From positions 327,885 through 391,884 of the forward strand of contig CACRXP010000189.1 in assembly GCA_902702965.1 (NCBI GenBank): a stretch of DNA of 64,000 nucleotides, written 5' to 3'. A model generated the notes under the pieces. That model was given only the letters and a program-made list of their open reading frames with translations. It did not search any database and was not told where the DNA came from. A program made the translations under genes and the position numbers. This DNA is from Spirometra erinaceieuropaei. Lineage: Eukaryota > Platyhelminthes > Cestoda > Diphyllobothriidea > Diphyllobothriidae. Positions 44,498 to 56,640 of this stretch are shown here, piece by piece; position 1 is the stretch's first letter; the number at the start of each line of letters is the position of its first letter.

Positions 44498-45398
44498 ATT
44501 GTCCCACAATTATAAAGCCACCCTTTTTGTGAAGTCACTGACTGAAACCAAAAGAGATATAATTTTAAGCAATTTTTACTCGGTATTAATTAAAAAACGG
44601 GCCATTGCAGCAGACTTTATTAACTTCAACTTGTAATCGCATAACACACAACGAATATGAAGCATACAGCAATTTCTATTCACACGGAAAGAAACATTGC
44701 GAAATAGCAAGGTCATTGTGAAGTGCATACAGACTAATTGGTGAAAATGGTAACTTAGCAACGCCATCTAAGAAAGAAAAAAGGGAGAATTTAACAAACA
44801 GGAGGGGTTTTTCTATTGTCAACACAAGAGGGATGTGTAAATCTACGGACTGAAGGTTTGGGGTGACCACGTGGTCTAGCTGCCTCCATGAGTCGGGCTT
44901 CACCCGCCGTATGTAGCCCGCTATTTATTCCCTATCAGTGTTATTTGGTGACGGGTTGCAGTTGATATGCTGTCGCAAAATTTGTTTGTATCAATGAGTT
45001 CTTATGGCTATATCTATTTAAAAAAGACGTGATTAATTCTCCAAAGATTTAATTTTGTAGAAGGCTTCATTTCCTAAAAAGTGCGTCTGGTAAACCAATG
45101 CTCTATGCACAGCTTCTGACAAACATGACTCAATGGCCATAAGAATCCAAGCTAATTTCAAAAATCACATCGGCTATTAATATTATTTTTTTGGCATTTC
45201 AAAATTATAGGTGGTTCTACCGATGTTTAGTCAAACGACTGCAGTGGTTTGATTTCACTTTCGGTCTGCTTGACTCGGAATGAGTAAGAGAAGTCACCAT
45301 AGCTCGAATCAAATGTTTACTGACCCCCCCCCTACAAACAACCCAACGTGATTTGAAACTGTCATGACCGGGAGGTAACCACGACCTTGTTCGGGACT
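44498..45398. repeat. Tandem duplication, spacer of unit 2
   Basis: Second copy of 43034-43927 with scattered substitutions and small indels, for example an extra stretch near 45305-45325 and a missing stretch near 44855. Confidence 0.9.
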
Positions 45399-46365
45399 TA
45401 CAGTAAATGGGCTAACTCATGAAACGTCAACCGAAATTCCGAAATGCGTTTTAGTTTCGAAAAGATTGATTAAGTAGGGTTGTAAAAAATCATCGTACAA
45501 CATTACTCTGTAATAATTCAGTTTTCTTAGGACACCGACTTTGGAATACACTTCTTTTAGACTGCACTGAAAGTCCATACTCTGTAAAAATGGCTACTTA
45601 TGAAGCATTCACTTTTCTAATTGATTGTCGATGCCCTTAAACATTTACTCACATTTCATAGAACACATGCATAAAAATGTTCATTCTTTTGCTCATTCGG
45701 CAGAAAATGACGTCTTTTTCCAACTATGTACGTGAAAGAAGGGTATAATCCAGTTTAAAAAAACTTTTCCAATTCCCCAATAGTTTTGAACCCGACCTGC
45801 CGTTACACTTGCATTCAGGGTTTCCAAACTACAAGCCGTATAATTTCCGCGTACGGAAAACCATGCATTTCTCTACGGTATTAAGAGAAGACCATATGGG
45901 GTTCCTAAAATTTAGCAGTGGATTTGGGCTATATTGTTAACTTTACAAGCCACATCGGTAAACGCAGCAACAGGACGTTTTATGAACGTCCATTTCATGG
46001 TATTAAAAATCCTACAAATAGGAACTTTTGTCAAACCAAATTTTATCCCTTCTTTGAGCATAAATGTGGAAAAAGACGTCACTTTCCACCGAATGAGCAA
46101 AAGAATGAACATTTTAGGCATGTTTTCTATGAAATATAATTAAATTTCCAAGGAAATCGAAAATTAGTAAGAAAACTGTAGAGTATATTTTTGCATGTAG
46201 TCGGAATGAATTTCATTAGAAAGCCGGTTTTTGGAGGCAACTGAATTACCATAGAATTATGCTGCATGATGATTAGCTTTACAAACCTACCTAATTAATC
46301 TTTTCGAGACGAAAACGTATTTCAGAGTTTTGTTTGACATTTCATGAGTTGGCCCAACAACTGTA
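45399..46365. mobile_element. TA-flanked palindromic element, copy E
   Basis: Full-length copy (967 bp) with centre in the A/B orientation. Its left end has the same flank as copy D, so it closes the tandem array. Confidence 0.85.
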
Positions 46366-47651
46366 GGATCAGGCTTCAAGGACTCCGTATAATGGAGCGC
46401 CTGGGGCTTTGCCACTAATGCTAGCCAGATCACCCCTCCTCCAAGTCCGGCAGCACGACTGTGGCACGCGTAGATGAGTCGTAGGTGGTACGCGATCAGT
46501 CGCTGCGTTCACACTAACCCCGGCCACTTCGACCTTGCCTTGCCAACAGGACGTGATGGATGAGGAAGGAAAGATAGATATTGAGGTAAATATATCGTGT
46601 ACATTTCCCAACACGCCGAAAAATTCCCGCGAAGGTCGCTAGTACACGCACTGCGTAGAGTTGTGGTTTATCTTGTCATTCTTGACGAGGCCACGATATC
46701 GTCGGAATTTCGACCGATCCGGTGAAGAGTAGGCCAGCCGGAAACATCACTGCTTCAATCTATTCGCATCTCAATTGATATGACGGAAGTACTGGGACCT
46801 GTCCGGCATTACGAAAATGTCAGCTAACCATATCTTCCATCATTTCTTCTATAACAGTTCTGTAGTTCCGTGAAAAAAGATGGCAGCCACCTCATCCCCT
46901 TTTGGAAGTCCTGCACAGTCGACCGATCCACTTTAAAGTTGACTTTCATATTCCCCAAGTAAACATTTTACGTATAAATATTTCACGTCAGCGGCTGTGC
47001 AGAGGGCCTCTATGCTCCGCTCTTCGATCGGATTGGCTAATTTTTGTTGATATTGCTCAACGGCAACACTTTCAGATCACCCCACCGACTCATAGTAAAC
47101 CACCCCTTTTGGTTCCTCCAGAAACACTGCGTAAGTTGCCTTCCATGAATATTCTGTCTGGCGTGGTGGTTGATGGTTGGTCAGACGTCATCTAGAGTAA
47201 TTTTAGTTTTAGATTATTCTAGCATAACCCTTTTTGCCGCCAGTCATAATTCTTCGGAAGAATAAATATACTGAAAGAAGTGTTTTACACGCGGTCTTAC
47301 TAATTTCATGTTTCCTTTTATTCAATTTATGCGGCACCCAATGTCCATGCTTCTGCACAGTTCCAAGTGCATGTAAACGCTTTTCAACGGTGAATCAGTC
47401 AAATTCCAGTACTTCTGACATTTCCTTAAGCATGCGATATGCATTGCACCCAAATAACGCCCCAATATCTTCATCTTTTGCAAGGTTAGTCATGAGGTCG
47501 ACCTTTCATTTAAGCTCATGCGATGCATGAATTTTCTAAGTAAACTTTCCTCTAGACAAGATTCAGCTGGTTTAAGCAAGTAAAATAAGTCCAAACCCAC
47601 GCATTACTTTAAGCTAGATTCAGTTTAGCACTGCCAATGAAGCGATAAATT
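46366..47651. other. Unassigned DNA, 1.3 kb
   Basis: Two frames of 97-98 codons (46902-47195, 47234-47530) show no family features. Nothing recognised. Confidence 0.4.
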
Positions 47652-47995
47652 ATGTTCGACTAATGCCGATTAAATTTCGAAACCTTTTTACGCTCGGTAT
47701 TTTAACTACCACTTTACCCAAATCCGTCTTATTTCTACATTCTAACGAAGTCCGTAACGTGTATTCGGAAGATTTGGGGGAAAACCTTACGATGAAGTTG
47801 AAAAATTCGGTCACATTTCCTGTACTAACGGTATGCTATGTTCGATTAATTCCGGTTAATTTTTAATATCTCTTTAAGATCGATGTTGCAACTACCATTT
47901 TATCCAAATCCCATGAAATTTCCATATCCTCACAATGTGAGTAATGTTTATTCGGGGATTGGGTGGAGAGTTCAGGCTTAACATTACAAAAGACA
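47652..47995 (+). repeat. Diverged tandem duplication, about 185-bp unit
   Basis: 47652-47810 and 47836-47995 share TTATGTTCGACTAATGCCG / CTATGTTCGATTAATTCCG, CAACTACCA-TTTA-CCAAATCC and GTATTCGGAAGATTTGGGGG / TTTATTCGGGGATTGGGTGG. Confidence 0.65.
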
Positions 47996-48094
47996 TGACG
48001 ACAAATTTTGTGTTCGAACAGTACATCAAAACAATTGGTTTACGTCGTCCTAGAAAGCAACCACAAACACGCTTTTGTGTTCGCAATCATCAAA

Positions 48095-49070
48095 TGTCCT
48101 GGCATAAAACCATCATCAGCAGCAGTAGCAGCAGAGTTAAAAAAATGACCAACAAGCTATCAGGCTCCAAAATCCCACGGGTGTCGCATATGCCAGGCAT
48201 TTAAGCGAGCATCTCAGAAAGCCTTCAGCTTGCGAATTTTGCTTCACATTTTAAGGTTTACCCTTCCAGAAGACGTAATCTCAAAAATAAATATTTCCAG
48301 AAAGCAAAATTCCTGCGAATATCCTTTGAGAAGTGATATGTCGTATTTCGATAATCAGAAAAATTGCGGCAATCTCGGCGATTTCCCTCACTCCATCACA
48401 CCGATTTTGTGCATACTGCTAACTTCATTGTCGCAGTGCAGACAATCGGAATCCACTGTGCAAACCTAACACGCCACACAGACTGGCATATCGCAACACA
48501 CCATCTCAGCTTCGCGCACGTCAGCCGAACCCTAATTAAGCAGCATCTACAGACTACTCAACGCTGGCTTTCCGATGAGCAGATTGGGTTAACGCGCCTG
48601 ACCGGTTTATCTGATGACATAAATCAGGTGATTTAGCTGGTCCCATATCCGGGATGATTCGTTCACGCAAACGATGAGCTATGGGAGAGAGAGAGGAGGG
48701 GAGCGGTGTTGTGTACTAACAGAGAGTATCTCGAAAATTCCTGCACATCTCTATGAGACAAAGCGCATTTTTACAATTGACTTGATATGATCAACGTTTC
48801 TGCAGTTTTGTGCAGAATATGGGCCTTAAAAGCGAATAAACGCACAATAAATTCGTAACTCCAATTAGCACTTTCAGTATGTGCGGCGCCAGTGTCCTTT
48901 CGCGTGTCGAACTGCCAATTGCGCTGAAAGGTCTATCTATAACCATCCCTGGCGTCATATTCTGCAGCACCATTTGAATGCGTTTACGGTGTTCGTCTGA
49001 ATCTCCAATCCCACTGCGACGGGCCATTGATTCTATTAAACATCATGCGAATTTCTAAATATTGCAATTT
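48095..49070 (+). repeat. Long inverted repeat IR, left arm
   Basis: About 970 bp is the reverse complement of 63013-64000. Markers are CATCATCAGCAGCAGTAGCA, GGTGTCGCATATGCCAGGCA and GAGCTATGGGAGAGAGAG. A frame of about 80 codons (48230-48469) is open in both arms (DNQK-CGNLGDFPHSITP), but I recognise no protein family. It is probably an unclassified transposon or segmental repeat. Confidence 0.8.
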
Positions 49071-50289
49071 TGTACAACGCACAACTCGCTGTCTAATTCA
49101 TTCAGGAGAAAGCGGGAGATTAAGACGCACATTTTGGCTATTTTCATAACTTTTCTTTCTATCAAAAAACAGAAGTGACGGGGATAGGATCACCAAACAC
49201 GTATGTTTAAGTATTTACCGAAGTACATCAGGGAACTTGGTTTTCGTTGCCTTCGTCTACAGTTTAAGAATAATTGGCAAATCTTCAACTTATAATCGCA
49301 TGCCATATCTTAATTTTAGAGGTGTTTATCTGTCATTCTACGCATTCAGATTTTTGACCATTAAATCGTGCTGACCGACTCTGTAAATGGTGTACAAATG
49401 GATCCCGTCACTGAGCAAGATGTAACCAATTAATCTGTCATTTTTCATCACATCTGAAAGTTTTGCATTCCATGCCGATTACATTTGGGACGATATTCTA
49501 CGCACAAGTCGTGCTGTAATAGTTGGACGTTTCTTTAGAATCAAAGGCAGACGCATGCGAACTGTCGTCCATGAGGTGTTTCGTTGTTGGGATTGCATCC
49601 AGCGAGCGTAGTTGGTCATTCCTCGAACATTTCCCCTTTATGCCTTGACGTTTTTGCGAGCCTTCCCTAACTGTCATCTTTCAACATCGTCAGACACGGT
49701 TTCGCTTATCTTAACCTTACTTGCGAGTTCACTTACGATATTGTCGGCGATATCAAGTCTGTGCAATAGTCCCTGGTATTTTTCGTAATAATTTCCAAGT
49801 ACACTCCCTGATGTGCGCTATGCGGACAGCTGTTTGGTAGTTATATAGTCATCTTTGCCTGTGGATCTAACGAAAGTACATGACTTACCTAATGCAGCTG
49901 CCAATGGGTTCACAAAAGATATTTTACAGCAATCTGCCATCACGCCATTTTGCTTGAATTCCCTAAAAATCAACTTACATGGGAACGCGTTTAGTTTATG
50001 AAATAATTAAACCACCTTCGTGGAACTTTGTGCGTTGACAAAGCGCTCCAACTGTCGTACCAAGTGGCATGCAGTCGCGGGAGAACGCTATGGAAAATCA
50101 AGTAGTGCTGCAAGACCTAGATGCAATAAAGGCATTTCCGCAAAGCCGAAGGCAGGCGTTTGTGGATTGTAGTTCACAGAGATATGGACTTGGAAGGCTT
50201 CGGTAGTTCCTGACGTTCCGGTTAATCATGTGTGTTCCGACAGACACTGGAACATTCTATCCTCTCGCCTTCTACTCTTCACGCTTGTA
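49071..50289. other. Unassigned DNA, 1.2 kb
   Basis: Few open frames and nothing recognised. Confidence 0.4.
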
Positions 50290-50955
50290 GGTGTTCCTCA
50301 GCCTCCTTTTCCTCACGCTTTGCGTTCTTGAAGAAGGAGACACGATCGTTGGGACAAGAGCTTTATTAGCCTGACGTTTCGGATTCCTGCTCAAACCCAT
50401 CATCAGAGACAAAAGCAGATACGGGTGGTTCATGCATAAGGGGCTGCAGTATTTATAGGATGCAGTATCCATGCTACCGCATACCTATGAATATTCACGG
50501 CCCCTCCTCCCCCCTCTCCTTTCATAAGGCATCGTTGCACTTGGTGTGCTGACTGTTTGATTACCGACATTTGCGACGTTAATTGCAGCAATTTCATCAC
50601 GTGCGTTGGATGATGGTGTGGTGATTGCTCGACCCTTTGGCGCGCTGTCCCTGGTGTTGGGAAAAGTGTTCACCTGTACGCTCCCCGTGTGGCCAATTAC
50701 TACGCCTAAGCGAAGTCTCAGCACCGAGTATGAAAGATGAATATAAATGCACTTGTTAATGGGCTGGGGACCAGTAAGCCATGCCTCAAGCAGCTCCCGG
50801 CTCACGCGGTTGTCATCTCTTGCGTGAATTTCGGCCTCATAGAATTTGAATGTGTGGGCGGATCTCGTCGAATGAGCCACGACTCTTGTCTCAGCGGTCA
50901 TGTCGCCTTCTTCAAGGCTGCTTCCCGGGACTCGTCTCTTCGCTTCTACTGACGT
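50290..50955 (-). mobile_element. PLE-C: strongly truncated PLE-B family copy
   Basis: It has the 3' pLTR with hammerhead (50320-50440) and the C-terminal half of the GIY-YIG domain (50485-50880: VVAHSTRSAHTFKFYEAEIH, RELLEAWLTGPQPINKC). The 5' end joins an inverted pLTR piece at 50893-50955. The core YVGET part and the RT are missing. Confidence 0.85.
50365..50414 (-). ncRNA. Hammerhead ribozyme motif (PLE-C)
   Basis: Minus strand: TTTTGTCT, CTGATGA, T, stem II GGGTTT/GAATCC (two wobble pairs) around GAGCAG, GAAA, CGTC, AGGCTAAT. The core is intact. Stem I forms U-A, C-G, U-G, G-C, then a U-U mismatch and two U-A pairs. This is one of the best preserved motifs in the window. Confidence 0.75.
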
Positions 50956-50973
50956 TTTGCGTTGTCGGACCAA
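50485..50973 (-). pseudogene. PLE-C GIY-YIG C-terminal fragment
   Basis: The 162-codon frame. Residues 1-28 derive from the inverted pLTR (RRVPGSSLEEGDMTAETR). The remainder aligns with PLE-B residues from VAAHSTR to SVLRHRL and with the tail of PLE-A (TPSSNARDEIAAINVANVG). The Glu of RELLEAW is kept, but the N-terminal half of the nuclease is absent. Confidence 0.85.
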
Positions 50974-50979
50974 TGAACT

Positions 50980-51499
50980 GCTTCTGACATGAGAGGTAAA
51001 ACAGCAGTTCTCATTAGTGACATGTCCTTACGTCTGTGTAAAAGAATTTAAGAATCTGTGATAAAAATCCCGAGCTGGGGGGACCGGTAAAGTCTCCAAG
51101 ACACAAACACGTTCTTGTTTCACTGTCTTAAAGTCGGTAGGTGCACACGTTTGACCCGAAGCACAATTAAGTAAAGCAATTGTTACGCCTACATTCGGCA
51201 CTCAGGTAGGTCTCCCAACCGGCAGTAAACGAGGATAGGGATAATCCGCGAATTCCCTGAGATTAATAAATATTGCAAAAGGCATTGCTGGTACTCTATT
51301 TTGCGTCCCGTACTGACTGGAAGTTCAGCAGAATTTCCTGACTTACTAAAAACAGCTGGTAGATTAATCGTCGCCAGTAAATTAAGCTTCAACGCTAAGA
51401 AACATGAAAGCATGAGCATGCGGAGCCCTCAACTGATAATACTCACGGTCGGATGCATCCAACACAATTGAGCCGACTGTTTGCTGTAAATAGGAACCA
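50980..51499. other. Unassigned DNA
   Basis: Nothing recognised. Confidence 0.4.
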
Positions 51500-51655
51500 G
51501 TACTAGAAAAGGCAAGGGAAGCCAGAATGAGTACTTCTGATGTATTAGACGTCGTCAGTTTGACATATCCAGTCCGAGATTTGGACCGCGCGGGTCTCGT
51601 TCTTTGATCTTTGGACCTGTTAGAGTCCAGCGCTTAAAAACTGAGCCAGAAACCT
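51500..51655 (-). mobile_element. tRNA-derived SINE, copy S3 (decayed)
   Basis: GGCAAGGGAAGCCAGAATGA, TTAGACGTCGTCAG and GGACCTGTTAGAGTCCAGCG parallel the S1/S2 body in order and spacing. The head has lost its B box and most of its A box. Confidence 0.6.
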
Positions 51656-52864
51656 GTTGTTATATTCGTCTGTCTGATGAGCAGGACATTCCCCGTCCAG
51701 ATTGAACGTTGGTCGTGTCTGACTGACGATGGCTAATAAGCTGGGAACGATCATCCCCGCCTCCCCTGTCATGGTCTGCATCCCCTTCCTTTTGAATCAT
51801 CAATGGTTGCACTATAACCGTCTGAGAGGACCCTAGACTGAACACCAGGGTACCAATCGATGCGTAAATCTCGTACCCATCCAATGCACACCCATGGGCG
51901 CGCGTTGAAGAAAAGATAACCAGCAACTATGTTATTTACGTATTCTTTAAGTCTTATTCATTTCCACAGAAAGCACAAAGTGGCCTCTGGGAGGTTTCAC
52001 TTGAAAGTTCAAAAAAGTTCAATTACAATCCTCATAAATCTGCCGTAGTCTAGAAAGAATCGCCGTATTGCAGAACTAAACGGTCTCTACTTCGCATCAG
52101 TACAGCTCACCGGGTGTAAAGTGGGTGACTTCTTTCATGAAAAATGTCTAACTCAACCATAATCGCTTACAAATATGAAACCAGTCGGAAAGCATTAGCC
52201 AAAACGCAAGACTAAAAGCAAACAACCTCCAGTCAGATGAAAACGTAAATTAAGTATTACAAATATAATTTGAACGTTGAGAATGAACATTTTTTTCAAT
52301 GAAAGTGCAAATTCTACAAACACTAAAATTCGCGTGATATGAAAAGACCAAGCATTTTAAAGTGATATGTGTTCATGCAAATAATTGACTATGCAAAACT
52401 AAATTAACACATAGCTTTTGAAATATTGTTTTCTGCATACGCTTTCCTTAAACATCCTTCGAGAAGTGCGCAATATCTGGTCATGTGTTTCAAGATCTTG
52501 TCGCGCAAAGTCGATGCACTTTTGTCGTCCTTTTTATTGCTTGATAAGCGGCTAATAAAAGCAAAGAGCGTTTCGCGTGCGTTTGCTGATACAGGATTGC
52601 CCATAACGATTAATTTTAAGCTATATATTTATAAAAACTTTGAGGGAAAGAGAAAAGGGCCAGAAAAAAGTGCCATTCCAAGATTAACTGTAAAAAAACG
52701 TCTTCCACTTTTGTAGCCAGAATACAAAAAATAGATTATAAGATGGTTAATGGGTTTAAATAAAACTGTACAACTATAATAGGGGCAATTCGAGTCTTAG
52801 TTTCTGTGTTTCGGCCTCTTTAGGCAATAGCTTCGGTAACAGAGATGGTAATACTGAACACTGG
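51656..52864. other. Unassigned DNA, 1.2 kb
   Basis: Nothing recognised. The short frames show no domain. Confidence 0.4.
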
Positions 52865-53785
52865 TACGGTCGGCGACTAATTTCACGAAATGATAAACAT
52901 AAATCTGAAATTCCTTTTTCGGTTAGGATGGATTACTTAGGTGGAGTTGTAATATTAATTAGCACCCGGCCTAATCCTGTGACATTTCTGAATCTCCAGA
53001 TTGTTGGCTTTGGAATTCAGCCTTCTGTGACCTCCTGTAAAAACCGCACTTAGCAACAATACTACTTAAGCAATGTGCAATTTTATCATTGATTTCCGAC
53101 AGTATTATAGCTCCAAATAGATTTTATAGAAATTATGCACAAAATATGCTTCATTGTGCTCACTGGTAGGACATAACATCAGCTTGACACTTTATACTAA
53201 TGAAGGGGTGTATTTAAGACACTGCAATGTGAATTTATACAGCATCGTACTTTTCCGTTCATCGCTGCTTTTTTGATGTATACAATATAGTCTGCACTCA
53301 TTGCAAAATTTTTAGAACTCTTTATCGAACCTTTTTAGAGAATTGGAGGAATAAATAATTTTCCTTACATGGAAAGGAAACATCTCGCTAAACGCTAATG
53401 CAACGGCTCAGCTGGCTCCAAATCATTTGGTAATCGGGAAAAGTTTTCTAAACTTACCTATTCCTTTTTGGTCATAAAATATAAACATGAGGTGATTTTT
53501 TACCGAGCGAGCACGTTCGGTTTATGTTTTCTACGAAATATATTTGAATTTATAAGGCCATCTAAGATCAACGTCAGACTTGCATGGTACTTAAGTGGTA
53601 GTTTTACTGTGTGCAGTTTTTCCAGGAGGCCACAGAGATCTGCATTCAAAGGCCAACATCCTGGCGACTCCACAATGTTTTGGGATTGTACGGCATGTTG
53701 ATTAATATTACAATCCCACCTTCTTAATCGATAAGGGGGTTCTAGAATTTGGTCCAATATTTCATGAGATTGGTCCCTGACTGTA
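52865..53785. mobile_element. TA-flanked palindromic element, copy G (old)
   Basis: The left end TACGGTCGGCGACTAATTTC matches the inverse of the right end (ATGAGATTGGTCCCTGACTG then TA). Internal order (TTCGGTTAGGATGGATTACT, then the GTTGTAATATTAATTAGCA region) follows the left arm of copies A-F with heavy divergence. Confidence 0.65.
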
Positions 53786-54079
53786 TGTCAATGTACGACA
53801 GAAGCTTAAACGGAACAAAAGTCTTCATATAAATCAATTCAGGCTGAAGTCGATGGACAACACCATCTAGAATTCGATCGGAAAAATGTTTCATTGCTAT
53901 TTTGAAGTGTCGTTTTGTGCAGATATCAGCCAAAACAGGTATAGAAAACACGGGCAACAAGAGAGGAAAATCAGAGGACACGTTTTAAAATGATCATACG
54001 TTTTTAAACAATACAGAAAAAATAACCGAAGAGCAAGGAAAAATGAGAGGAAAAATGTAGCCATCTAGAAATCCTCCGA
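53786..54079. other. Unassigned DNA
   Basis: Nothing recognised. It may be the decayed 3' part of LINE6. Confidence 0.35.
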
Positions 54080-56640
54080 TTAGGAGTCCAGGTGTGTGAT
54101 AGGGTGGCAAACAATTGTCCTAATAAATAATTTTACGAATTTTTGTGAAAAGGGTTTCAGCATGAAGGGAGAGAGTTTTGAGAACGGAGTAATACAACGG
54201 TGTCGGGAAGATCATATTTTACTGGGAGAAATGTCAAGAGATCCACTGATGGGAGAGTGTCGAAGACGTGGAGTACACTGCAGAGATTTCTGATTGTTAA
54301 GCAGAAGACCATTACCCAACGACAGTGAAGAGACATAATCCAAATCCTCCTTCGTTTTGTAGGATGGTTAATAACCATTTTACCGGCGTACGTAACATGC
54401 AGGCGGTCATTGGGAGATCTCAGGTCATCATTGTGAAGCAAGAGGAGATGAAGGAATAAGACTGAACCCTGAAATACTCCGCCGTTATTAAGAACAGTAG
54501 ATTTTCGCTTGTCACAAATCACAAAGCAAAATAATCTTTAATAAACGAACCAGTTAGGTGAGCCGCACATATATATTTTGCTGAGGAAAAGATGGCGAGG
54601 GGGTGCGTTGAAAGTGGAGGAGTGGTAGTGAAATGCTCGTATGTACGCCCGGCAACCCTTTTCTAGGTCTCTTAGAGCACAGGGAACCACATGAATAACA
54701 GAAGCCAAGATACTGCACCTGGCTATATGTATGAATTGTAAAGAGTCGGAGAAACTAGGGAAGAATGGCACAACGGAACCCACGGCAACTTTTTCAGCAA
54801 GCTTCATGAGTGCGAAGGAACATTCATTTATATGGAAGGATTAAGAGTCAACATTCGACGAGAATGATTCTCACTGTGAGCCAAGCATCGGGCATCTTTA
54901 ACTTTTCGAAGGACATGCTCATAAGATGTTTTAAAACAGGTGCTCTCTGAGAAGAATATTATTTATGCAGAAATGGTGAGGCACCAGCCAACGCGGCAGA
55001 TGGTGATGCACAGACCTCTTGAAGGCGTTTCTCTGCCGTAGCCATATGCACGGGACAGAAAGCACACGGCAAAAGCGAAATGCCGTTTAGGGGAGCATGA
55101 GAGTCAACACCTATCGGCATACTTCGTTGGGAAGTAAGACGTCTAAGGATTTTCCAAATGTCAGCGGAGGAAAGAAGGAGTGGAATAAGAGGAAAAAGGT
55201 TGGCTAACAACAGATCGTCCAGTATGGCAGTCAGTCTTTTCACTAGGATATTAATGTCCTTTAGACCATCAAGCAAGCGTCATTTTAAAGGGAGTTCCTT
55301 TATACGCCTTGAACATTCCAGGGAAGGGAAAGCAATTCTCTCAGATCTAATCATGACATTTTCAAGAGGACAACAAATATCAAAAGGTTCATTTAAGAGT
55401 GTTGTAAGGTAGCTCTAACGCGATAAGACAACCGGCATTTTACGCCAAGCGGAAATAATATTAATGTTGAATTCTGTAGCTAACGAAGATTCATTTAAAA
55501 TAAGAAGTGAGAAGGGGATAAAGCTGAATGACAAATGGGCATATTTAATCTGCTAAACTCCCTTCCTTAGACAGTCACGTGGGCTTAGTTTGTAGATGAG
55601 ATCCTTCCGACGCCTTAAAAATTTGAGATTTCAGGGAAGTAATGAGGCGTGGTTTAGCTACGCCAGCTTTAAGAAGAAAATAGATATCAAGAATTACATT
55701 TAAGCATGTAAAGTAGCCTGAGCACTACTCGACATCTGACAGTTGATGAAACGTAGAGATAATACTAACTACCAAACTCTGAAGCAAACAAATGTTTTGC
55801 GAGTAAGTGTCACAAACTGTAATCTGTCTCTCGGGTTTAGTTAACAATGCGTGCTTGGAAATGTAGTGGATTTTCGGAAGACCCAGTAATACTGGATGAT
55901 GAAAACCAGAAAGTCGAATTTTATTTTCATTATGAAGCAGATTAGGATGGTTATTTCAAGTGCAACGATGATGGGCGTCGACACGTGTGTCAAGGGAAAC
56001 AAAGTCGTTAGAGCCCAAAAGTTTAACCGAACGTAGGTCTGCAGGGTTAAAATCGCCACAAGACAATAAAGGAAACTTTTATGGAATGATGTCGAAACAT
56101 CGAACTAAAGCGCTTTCACAGATAAAGGCGGCGAATAAATGTAAATAACATATATCCCGTCATCGGAGTCGCAAAACGAGGACTTGCAATTTTCATACCA
56201 GTTCTGATCGACCAAAACAACATCTGCCGTAAAATTGGAATTTTGTATTATTTCGAAAGCAGCAGAAGGACGAGAAAGTGATTATGTGCAAGTGGGCATT
56301 ACCATTCCGCCTGGTCTCCTGAAGACACATCACTTCAGTACGCTGTACCCCTTGGCTGACAGAGGTAATTCCATATCGTATGCTTTGTTTAAAACCAAAC
56401 GACAGGTTGTCGGGAGAAAGCCCGGAATTAACAATGTGCTATCTGATTGATTTTGAAGTGCTAATTGCCAACCACAGCAGTTTTTCTTTTGGTGTATAGG
56501 CATTTGCCGACGAAAACATGAAAACGATTGCATGGAAGGATGATAAGCACAAAACATTGACCACAGAGTGCAACATTTGGCATAACAGACAGTCGCCATT
56601 TCCTTCGAAATGGCGCTTTCGCATCATACGGTGATCTGTG
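54080..56640 (-). pseudogene. LINE6: decayed endonuclease and RT
   Basis: A minus-strand relic of a third LINE lineage. Near 56045 SCGDFNPADLRSVKLLGSND is the GDFN motif of an APE-type endonuclease, and VVLVDQNWYE with IYVIYIYSPP (56120-56230) is its upstream part. IWKILRRLTSQRSMP (55120-55170) fits the linker. The RT shows GGVFQGSVLFLHLLLLHNDD and LHVTYAGKMVI (54390-54480), i.e. motif B' and motif C with YAGK where YADD is expected, so both catalytic Asp are lost. Stops and frameshifts are frequent, and the ends are approximate. Confidence 0.65.

Noticed and set aside
48230..48469. A host gene in the long inverted repeat
   Set aside because: The frame is short, several frames are open there, and no domain or splice context is visible.
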